The notes under the pieces: generated by a model
Database searches by the model: none
What the model was told of the DNA's origin: nothing
What the model saw: the letters and a program-made list of their open reading frames with translations, nothing else
Shown here: one piece after another, positions 1 through 7,260 of the stretch
Layout of the letters: every line of letters begins with the position of its first letter
Position numbering within the stretch: the first letter of the stretch is position 1
Made by a program: the position numbers and the translations under genes
Assembly: GCA_001970855.1 (NCBI GenBank)
Contig: LSSN01002007.1
Coordinates: 1 to 10,564, forward strand
Direction of reading: 5' to 3'
DNA from: Smittium culicis
Taxonomy: Eukaryota; Kickxellomycota; Harpellomycetes; Harpellales; Legeriomycetaceae
Length of the DNA stretch: 10,564 nt

Positions 1-1581
1 CCAATTTTCCTTATCTCATAACTTTTCATATTAGATCAAGTTAATCAGCCTGAAAAAAAATAGATAACACAAAATAGATAATTCAATCCCTAAATTTATT
101 TTACTGGTCAATAAATGCTTCTTTATTTTCGATTTTAAGATCATAAAACAACTTTTTTTAACCATTAAGGCGCCTTATTAATTCTTTAACCTTATCACGG
201 GCGGAATGGTTTTTGATCTACCAAATATAACCAACCGTATTCGACTATTATACTATAATTAAGATGCCTTTAGAAGTATTGGCTTGTTATATTTTATCAG
301 CAAATAATATATTAAGGATCATAACTGAATCAACAAATTCGTTTTTTTAAAGAGTGTTGGGCAGGAAAGAGCTAAGCAAAAATAATAGCGGTTTTATTAG
401 TAAAGTTAATGGCTTTTATTAATGGTTACGAATATCCACGCTTAGGATATTAAAATATAGATTTTATTCGAACGAAAGTATCATTAAAACGGATTTTGAT
501 TACCATTTTTAACAATTAAAACTATGCATTTAATTAGTGTAAATCGGGATTGAGGAAATAAGCAAAATAAATATGATAAAGGCTCTTTTCTTATAGCACT
601 TATACTTATACTTAAATCTCTAGCTTTTAATTTAAATTTCTTAAAATAAAATAAAATAAAAATAAATACGAAAAAAGGTAGTACGATCTATAAGTACATA
701 GCTTATAATCAATTTCGCTAGTGTATACAAGTAAATATTAAACAAAACAAAATGAATATTTTTGATCCTTCATTAGTTCCAGGGAGTAACTATAGATCAA
801 ATTTAGAGGAAAAAGAGTGTACTTTTTTTACTATTCATCTAATTTTCTAGTTTAGAATAGATCAAGCTATTATTTTTGCCAATATATATACGGAAGTATT
901 TTTTAACAAGATTTATATAACAAAAGTACAGATGAGAGTAAATACAACACAATTTAATACGATACGCCTCTCGAAGCTAAATCTGTTATATTGAAGAACT
1001 AAACAATTAGATATAAGTACCATCAGATCAGCAGCCTAAACTCATGAGATTTTTTTTTTGGGTTCAGTTTTAACATCTAATGCCAGTTGTTAGCCCATTG
1101 AAACAAATAATAGTTGCAGCAAAAAAAGTCTGCAGTGATGTTATCTTAATGAAATATTAGACCCATTTTTAAAGCAAATTTGGCAATGATAGACGTTAAT
1201 TCATATTTAGCTAATTGTATTTAGTTTGTTTTGAGGTCATTTTAATCTATAAGAAAGTTTATTCAGATTTAAGAAAAATCATTTTCTTAAAGTTTGCAAA
1301 AAATTTTCAATGATATTTCTTTATTTGAATATTTTATAAGGGCCCATCTTGAGTTTACAAGCAGGGAATTAAATAGCTGTTTTCATGGGAAACCCCAAAA
1401 TAAATTAATTAGATGAAAGAATGTTGAATTAAAACATATCGAAAACTTAATATGAATTGAATATCATAATAAATATTTTATTCAAAAGTTAATAGACTGA
1501 ATTATAAAACATTATATGCAATTTAAAAGCCCCCATGACTGATTGAAAAGTAAATGAAAAAATGGTTAGTAACTTTAATGC
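1..1581. other. Gene-free AT-rich DNA, left flank
   Basis: No confident coding region is seen on either strand. The sampled rows run from about 17 to 38% GC. Present are a short ACTTAT microsatellite (598-614, nearly three copies), an A-rich AAATA-type tract near 639-666, and several poly-T runs of 7-10. The frame at 163-512 has fewer stops than its other frames but four stops in all, and shows no family I recognise. Confidence 0.6.
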
Positions 1582-1830
1582 ATGATTCTGAACGAGAGAA
1601 CACTTTGTTGCAGTATATTTTTATTGGCCGAATTGAATATTCATCAAACATCTATAATATTGGTCGAATTTAATAATCATCAGCCATATATATTATTGGC
1701 GGAATTTAATAAGCTTCTCGATTTTTCTATTATTCATTTAAGGTTGTTATTTTCATTTGATAAAAGGAATGATAGGTTGTATTCATTGGACGTTGGTCAT
1801 TGGCTTTTTTATTTATTTTATACTCTGTAA
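1582..1830 (+). other. Unassigned 82-codon open frame containing the 36-bp repeat
   Basis: It is open from ATG to TAA and encodes three degenerate 12-residue repeats (residues about 14-43), then a hydrophobic, Leu/Phe/Ile-rich tail. I recognise no family. No promoter, splice partner or homologous domain can be pointed to, and the length is possible by chance at this composition. It could be an exon, a fragment of a repeat protein, or a frame kept open only because the repeat unit is a multiple of three. Confidence 0.2.
1623..1715 (+). repeat. 36-bp direct tandem repeat, about 2.5 copies
   Basis: Units start at 1623, 1659 and 1695, each opening ATTGG followed by a (C/G)GAATT-type core. The first two match at 29 of 36 positions, and the third, partial unit matches the second at 16 of its first 18. 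The period is a multiple of three, and in the open frame at 1582-1830 each unit encodes a 12-residue repeat of the pattern (L/I)L(A/V)E(L/F)N followed by (I/N)HQ in the first two units. Confidence 0.75.
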
Positions 1831-1886
1831 TTTTATAAAGCTATAAAACGATTCCTTCATAAAGAACTTCCTGTATAATTTATTGG
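1623..1886. promoter_or_regulatory. Cluster of ATTGG (inverted CCAAT) pentamers
   Basis: ATTGG occurs at 1623, 1659, 1695, 1785, 1799 and 1882, all in the same orientation. Read on the - strand these are CCAAT, the core bound by the HAP/NF-Y complex. Three of them are carried by the tandem repeat. They lie 1.1-1.4 kb before the TPS start codon, so a link to that gene is uncertain, and a divergent gene further left is equally possible. Confidence 0.2.
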
Positions 1887-2781
1887 TTGGCTAAGGTAAT
1901 ACAAAAATGACACTGCAGCTGAGATCAGTATTTATCTATTAAAAATAATTTGTTAGCTGGGAAAATCTAGATTAACGAATCCATATATCATTACTGGCCA
2001 ACAGCAATAAGCAATTATGCAGCTACTAAGTTGGCTTTATCAACCATTGCACCGACACTCTACAATAACACTAAATTCCAGCGCTAATCTTTTATTGCAT
2101 AAATATACTAGTGTCCATGCCAATAGATCATACTCACTCGCATTTGGTCTACTTTCTACGCCTGAATAAATAAGATGAATATCCACTAGAAACATTTTAA
2201 TTTGCACTCGTTTCTCATCCAGAAAATTTTATGACTTAGTCTACTTAAGTCTGATGCTCACTGTAAATGGTGGTAAGCAATTGAGCTTGCTAAACATGTC
2301 TGTACGAAATTAGTAAACAATAATGTTTATACACAATTTACTAGCGAACCAATGTGAAGCTGATATTTTAAGGCTGTAAAGTCTATTACACAAAATATGC
2401 ACGAGCACTGCCATTTCGAAATGAGCTACAAGTATTTACTACCTTAAAGCAAATATTTTTATAGTGTATTATTATTTAAGGCTATGCTTCTTGAAAAATA
2501 AAACGTTCTAATATGGATTTATCACGGGAAAAACACCCCAAAAATACACACGTACCATATAAAGTAGAATATGAGTCTAAATGAGCATCTATAAAAAATA
2601 AAAAGTAAACTGTACACTAAATTGCATTGGGAAATATGCCTAAAACAATTTGTACTCTCCATATCCAAGCAAATGTTTTAGTAGTGATCAAGTTATTGGC
2701 TGCTTTGGAGTTATCTAGAAGCGTTTAGAATAAAGCCTCAATGGAACATTGCTTAATTAAGTTGCCTTCACAATTCAAGCG
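1831..2781. other. Non-coding DNA with a GC-richer, coding-like patch at about 2000-2300
   Basis: Four 60-base rows from 2041 to 2280 have 32-40% GC, like the TPS exons and above most of the flanks. One + frame (ATG at 2017) is open for 50 codons to 2169, meets stops at 2167 and 2176, then is open again for 44 codons to 2311. No conserved motif is recognised. It could be decayed coding or transposon sequence, or chance. Confidence 0.3.
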
Positions 2782-3004
2782 TATAAATATACACAAAAGA
2801 TAATCTACCCTCGCATTCTTAGTGTATTCCCTAAAAAATTTCACATTAAGTATTCTATTTTTGACCTTCTTATGTCTATCTTTACTATATCACTCCTATC
2901 CATACTTCCACATTCCTCTTTGTATATAACTATCTATTAACCATATAAAAAATAATTCCCCGTAATCTTTTTATCCTGTAAATACTTCCTCCTCAACTTA
3001 TACT
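2782..3004 (+). promoter_or_regulatory. Putative promoter and leader of the TPS gene
   Basis: TATAAATA at 2782-2789 lies about 215 bp before the start codon. From 2851 to 3004 the + strand has about 39 C against 5 G and no AG dinucleotide, the pyrimidine-rich, acceptor-free composition often seen just upstream of fungal start codons. I saw no stress element (CCCCT or AGGGG) here. The transcription start cannot be read from the sequence. Confidence 0.5.
2872..2940 (+). CDS. Possible upstream ORF in the TPS leader (22 codons)
   Basis: This ATG is the only one between the TATA-like box and the TPS start codon. It opens a 22-codon frame ending in TAA, out of frame with TPS, 64 nt before its ATG. 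The peptide is rich in Ile, Leu and Ser (it begins MSIFTISLLS). If transcription starts upstream of 2872 it would be scanned first and could reduce translation of the synthase. If transcription starts downstream it has no effect. No homology is recognised. Confidence 0.25.
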   Translation: MSIFTISLLSILPHSSLYITIY

Positions 3005-5667
3005 ATGGTAATTGAATTCGAATCCAAATCTAAACAAGGGCGTCTGATAGTAGTGTCTAACAGACTGCCTGTCACAATATCACAGAACGATCAAACTTGG
3101 AATGTCACTCTTAGTTCGGGCGGCTTAGTCACCGCTTTAAGTGGCTTGAAAAAAGAAATCCCTTTCACCTGGGTCGGATGGCCCGGAAAAACCTTCGATG
3201 ATAACGATATTATAAAAATAAATGAGCTCTTACTAAAAAACTCTTGCGTTCCTGTATATCTCGACGCTAAGACAGCTGATTTATTTTATAACGGTTTCTC
3301 AAATAGGTACCAAAAATTAAAAAAATATATAAAAAACTTTTAATTTAATTTCAATACCATCACAATAATTTTTAACGTCCTTTAATGAATTTTTTTACTA
3401 TATCCTTTTTCTATTGTTCGTGCATTCAATAGCATACTTTGGCCTTTGTTTCATTATCACGCGGGCGATATTGTCTTCGATCAAAAATCTTGGGATGCTT
3501 ATAAAAGTGCCAACGAATCTTTCGCCAAAGTCGTTTTGGAAATTGCAAACGATGGCGATTTGATATGGGTCCACGATTATCATTTAATGCTTCTTTGTAA
3601 CATGCTTCAAAAGGGCCTAGCCAGAAGGAAAAAAAATGTAAAAATAGGCTGGTTTCTACACACTCCATTTCCTAGTAGCGAAATTTACCGTGCTCTCCCT
3701 GTTAGACATGAAATTTTAGAAGGCGTTCTATCTGCCGACTTACTCGGTTTCCACACTTACGATTATGCGCGCCACTTTTTAAGCAGTTGCACGCGAATTC
3801 TTGGATTGCAAACAACAACCGATGGTGTCGAGTACGAGGGAAGAAAAGTTAAAGTCATGACTTTCCCTATTGGTATAGATCCTAAAGTATTTCTAGAAGC
3901 CCAAAAATCCACCCAAGTGATTTCCAGGTTGAAAGAGCTTGAAACTGAATTTAAGGATAAAAAAGTCATTGTTGGGGTTGACAGACTTGACTACATTAAA
4001 GGCGTTCCTCAGAAATTCATGGCTTTTGAAAGCTTGTTAAAAAAATACCCCGAATATATTGGCAAAGTTGTTCTAGTTCAAGTCGCGGTCCCATCAAGGG
4101 GTGACGTTGAACACTATCAAGAATTAATCGTCAGTGTAAATGAGCTTGTTGGCTTGATTAATGGAAAATATGGTATTTCTTTTTCTGATATTTTATGTCT
4201 TCTTTTTTAGTCATTAAATAATCCTCTTATATCGCATTTTAATAGGCACAATTGAGTATACACCGATCCATTTTCTACACAAATCTGTCGATATTTATGA
4301 ATTGACTTCACTCTATACCAGATCTGACGCATGTTTAATTACTTCAACCCGCGATGGTATGAATCTTGTCTCCTATGAATATGTAGCCTGCCAAAAAGAT
4401 CGTCATGGTGTTCTTTTATTAAGCGAATTCACTGGTGCCGCACAATCACTAAACGGATCTTTGATTATAAACCCTTGGAACTACGAAGAAGTTGCAAAAT
4501 CTCTACATGAAGCCCTTTCAATGGATGAATCTAGAAAGCTGAACAATTATAATACCCTCTCGAGGTATGTAAATAAATACACAGCTGCTCACTGGGGCGT
4601 ATCTTTTGTATCAGAACTACAAAAAACTACCAGTGGTGCAGACTTAGTATTAAGAGTTCCCTTTTTAACTCCTTCCGTAGCTGTAGAAAAATTTAATCAA
4701 GCTAAAAGCATCAGGCCTATATTGATATACTACGATGGCACTTTATGTCCCACTTATGATTCGCCTAGCTTTGCAAATCCTACAAAAGAAACCTTACGAA
4801 AACTCTCTAATTTGACTAAAGTCGAAAATACCATTGTTTATATCATATCAGGGAGAACTAGAGCTCAGCTCGAAAGCTGGTTCGGATCCTTAGATATCGG
4901 ACTCATTGCTGAGCATGGCTCGTTCTATAGACACCCCAAAAAGTTATATTCCTTCTCTGAGCAAGAAAATTCTAAAATATCCCCCTCTGAAGATTTGCCA
5001 GATTCTCAAATAAACTTGCTCGGAATTCCAATAAAATCCGGGAATGGTTGGTTTAGATTAATAAATAGTTTGAAACAGAGCTGGCACGATACAATTATTC
5101 CTTTGTTTGAACATTATACTGAAAGAACTCCCGGTTCGTATGTCGAAAAAAAAGAAATTAATATTACATGGAACTATAGAATGGCTGATGATGAGTTTGG
5201 TCTTTTTCAATCAAATGAAATTCAAATTAATCTAGAAAAAATTCTAGCACACTTACCAATCTCTGTAAGATCTTTTATTGTTTATTAGCTTGTAAATTTG
5301 TATTCTCTTTTTCTTTATTTTTAACATTACCAGTTTTAAATCATTGATTCGATTATTCAAAAATAAATAGGTATTCATTGGAGACAGGTACTTAGAAGTT
5401 AAGCCTTCATCAGTAACTACTTCCAGTATTTTAAAGTACATTTTGGGCGATATACTAAGCGAACATCCTGATTTGGACTTTTTACTAATTGGCTGCGGAG
5501 ATAAAGCTGGAGAGCTCATCTTTAGCAACATATTAAAAATACCAAAGTATGCTCAAATTGAACACCTTTTAACTTTTACTGTTGGAAGAAAACTCACCAA
5601 CGCCTCTTACTATGTCAATAACCATCGTGACGTCTTAGAAATTATTGAATCATTGGCTCTTCAATAA
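3005..5667 (+). CDS. TPS1: Trehalose-6-phosphate synthase with fused degenerate phosphatase domain (4 exons, 785 aa)
   Basis: Exons 3005-3306, 3433-4172, 4246-5264 and 5371-5667 join in frame (2358 nt, stop TAA). The predicted cytosolic enzyme moves glucose from UDP-glucose to glucose 6-phosphate, giving trehalose 6-phosphate. The GT20 domain (about 13-475) shows RLIVVSNRLP (13-22), SSGGLV (37-42), FTWVGWPG (54-61), Tyr95 and Trp104, WVHDYHL (146-152), GWFLHTPFP with His177, GVDRLDYIKG with Arg285 and Lys290, RDGMNLVSYE (383-392) and SEFTGAAQSLNG (407-418). These match the substrate-binding residues of the OtsA/Tps1 family. Residues about 500-785 are a trehalose-phosphatase-like HAD domain: ISGR (548-551), AEHG (569-572), RTPGSYVE (641-648), TVGRK (757-761). 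Motif I reads YYDGTL (509-514), with Tyr in place of the nucleophilic Asp, and motifs III and IV are also degraded. No signal peptide or membrane segment is visible. Met1 is chosen because an in-frame TAA lies at 2963 with no ATG between, and the synthase domain starts 12 residues later. The symbol rests on the synthase domain. Confidence 0.93.
3307..3432 (+). other. Intron 1 (126 bp, phase 2)
   Basis: A GTACCA donor and CAATAG acceptor flank AT-rich DNA with a pyrimidine-rich 3' half. Splicing joins AG to C to make Ser101 and restores the family sequence YNGFSN-SILWPLFHYH, in which Tyr95 and Trp104 lie on opposite sides of the intron. Reading through it instead ends at a stop 12 codons later (TAA at 3341). 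TTTAAC near 3371 is a possible branch site. Confidence 0.93.
4173..4245 (+). other. Intron 2 (73 bp, phase 1)
   Basis: Donor GTATTT and acceptor TAATAG. Splicing joins G to GC (Gly348) and restores INGKYGTIEYTPIHFLHKSV, the expected run of a Tps1-like synthase. An earlier TTTAG at 4206-4210 could compete as acceptor, but its use would reach a stop within three codons, so 4245 is the productive site. Confidence 0.93.
5265..5370 (+). other. Intron 3 (106 bp, phase 0)
   Basis: The donor GTAAGA and acceptor AAATAG fall exactly between codons 687 and 688. Splicing gives HLPIS-VFIGDRYLEVKP, which matches the phosphatase-family segment that normally reads like LEVRP. Retention would stop the protein at a TAG (5286-5288) after 694 residues and remove the C-terminal phosphatase-like lobe. 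TTTAAC near 5320 resembles the candidate branch site of intron 1. Confidence 0.9.
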
Positions 5668-6095
5668 GCTTTTAAGTAAATATTTATAAATTTTTTATTT
5701 TTAACTGAATAAAACAAATAAAAGACATTTTTCGCAATTTAGATACTACTCAACTTTTATTTTTAAAATCCTTTACCATATTCAAATATAAATATGATTC
5801 ATGTTGAGGTACTTGTAGTTTGGATAATATTTGCTGGAGTTATAATATTTTAAAATAATAAGTATGATTTGAATTAATAAATAACTACTACTTGTATTTT
5901 AGAATTATATTTGAGGTTAGATACTAAAAAAATTACCTTGATTAAAAGATAATATTACAAAATTACAAATAACTATGAAATTTTATTTTTTTATAAAAAT
6001 TTACTACTTGGGCTATAGAAATAATCAATTACCTTATTAATTGATTTTTTAAAATATTATTTCCATATCTTTATTTTCTATTTTTTCAATAGAGG
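5668..6095. other. AT-rich 3' flank of the TPS gene
   Basis: Apart from the poly(A) signals this stretch holds only a perfect 9-bp inverted repeat, AATCAATTA at 6023-6031 and its complement at 6038-6046, with a 6-nt loop. There is no coding signal. The hairpin is AT-rich and of uncertain meaning. Confidence 0.5.
5708..5722 (+). terminator. Poly(A) signals after the TPS gene
   Basis: Two AATAAA hexamers (5708-5713 and 5717-5722) lie 40-55 nt after the TPS stop codon in AT-rich DNA, the expected place for 3' end formation. AATAAA is common by chance at this base composition, so this is only a position-supported guess. Confidence 0.4.
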
Positions 6096-6420
6096 CTCTA
6101 TTTGAAAGTGTTCGACAGAAACACGCATATCAGCCGTTTAGCAGCTTTTTTTAGGAGAGCCAAGTCGATCGTTCCCACGTTTGGGTAGAAGCGTAATTTT
6201 TATCAATCCTGTTATATGTAGGCTCTGACTAAGAGCTCAACGATCTCAACAAATTCGATTTTTTTGGAATGTGCTTAATTCCATGACTGCTTGTAATTTC
6301 GGTAATCCAGTCTACTTGAAGCTACGTCTGGGCGGATCTTACAGTTAGTAAATTAATCCTATTTCCCTTTAGGTACGTGGCCGGTAGAACGGCAGAGGAA
6401 TTTATTAGTATTAGGAAATA
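6096..6420. other. 40% GC island, possibly a structured RNA gene or decayed coding DNA
   Basis: Positions 6121-6420 have about 120 G+C in 300 bases, against roughly 12-20% in rows further right. Short perfect hairpins lie at 6108-6124 (GTGTT/AACAC), 6222-6236 (GCTCT/AGAGC), 6266-6282 (GGAAT/ATTCC) and 6380-6393 (GCCG/CGGC). GATTTTTTTGG at 6257-6267 resembles an Sm site and runs directly into the third hairpin. I could not find the core sequences of U1, U2, U4, U5 or U6, RNase P or SRP RNA. On the - strand, peptide-like runs broken by stops suggest an alternative: a decayed transposon or gene fragment. Confidence 0.35.
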
Positions 6421-7073
6421 AATTTTTTTATTCCTTGCGCCAACTTTACTATTTTTTAGTATAATCTACCGTATATTTTCTTTTTATTGTTATATTATCA
6501 ATAAAATTATGAAGTTAAAAAAAAAAGGGCTCTATTTAACTTTTTTTTCCAATTTTGGTAATTATCTTTGAACAGTGTTATTAAATTATATATATGCTAA
6601 TGGGATTCACGGTGCGAGGAAATCTTTTGGTGAAAAGTTATGTTAATTTGAAGATTCTACTTTTTTCTGCGGAATTTCAGCAGCTGCTTGGTTTTTCTTG
6701 ATACTTCCAGAAAATTATATTGGGTTTTTAGTTTAATTAAGCAATAATTTGATTATAATTTGAAATTTTTTATATATTTTTTATATTTTATTTATTTGAG
6801 TAGATATAAAAAAATACTAAGTAAAAGTGTCTTAAAAAGAAGAAAAAAAGACAATATCAAAGAATTAATTTATCCCATTACTGCATTTTAAATTTGGTTT
6901 AATCTGATAAATTTTTTGTCAAATATGGTTATGAGGGCATGACAATTTGTTAATGAATTTCAATTACTTGATTCTTTTCATTTCCTAATGCTCAATCATA
7001 CCGGCCTTTTTATATAAAAATTCGTTGTTGGCTTTCGTATTTTTAACATTCTTCAAGCCATTATGCGTCTTAT

Positions 7074-7149
7074 TAAAATTAATTGAGTTTTTAATATTCG
7101 CTAAATTTGATATCTTTGTAAATTTAATTCATTTTTTATTATTCGCTAA
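7074..7149 (+). repeat. Two imperfect direct repeats, 45-bp period
   Basis: The segments 7081-7104 and 7126-7149 match at 21 of 24 positions and both end in ATTCGCTAA. Weaker similarity extends a few bases to the left of each. The spacing suggests a decayed tandem duplication. No function is evident. Confidence 0.5.
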
Positions 7150-7234
7150 CTGAGTTCTCTGAAAGCTTGCGAGTTTTTAAAAAATTAAATAAAAAATAAA
7201 ATTAATTTTCTATATAAATCTATATGTTTACGCA

Positions 7235-7260
7235 CTGAAAGTTCGCTTTCAGAACTTTCA
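7235..7260. repeat. Compact hairpin with alternative overlapping inverted repeat
   Basis: CTGAAAG (7235-7241), TTCG, then CTTTCAG (7246-7252) make a perfect 7-bp stem with a 4-nt loop. TGAAAGTTC (7236-7244) can instead pair with GAACTTTCA (7252-7260), a perfect 9-bp stem with a 7-nt loop. The two structures exclude each other. Confidence 0.55.

Noticed and set aside
163..512. + frame with few stops near the left end, containing a peptide run after ATG 264 that faintly recalls an F-box
   Set aside because: Four stops in about 117 codons is not far from chance at this composition, and the resemblance is too short to defend.
2011..2460. Copia-type reverse transcriptase/RNase H remnant
   Set aside because: Only loose single-word similarities were found. 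No YVDD, no RNase H signature and no LTR could be identified.
3398..3969. Open frames on the - strand opposite exon 2
   Set aside because: Shadows of the synthase coding strand. The + strand reading has full family motifs.
5253..5531. 92-codon - strand frame across intron 3 and exon 4
   Set aside because: Overlaps a well-supported intron and exon on the + strand and shows no family similarity.
6108..6270. U4 snRNA
   Set aside because: An 11-base similarity and an Sm-like site are present, but the conserved 5' stem-loop/k-turn sequence and the U6-pairing regions are not.
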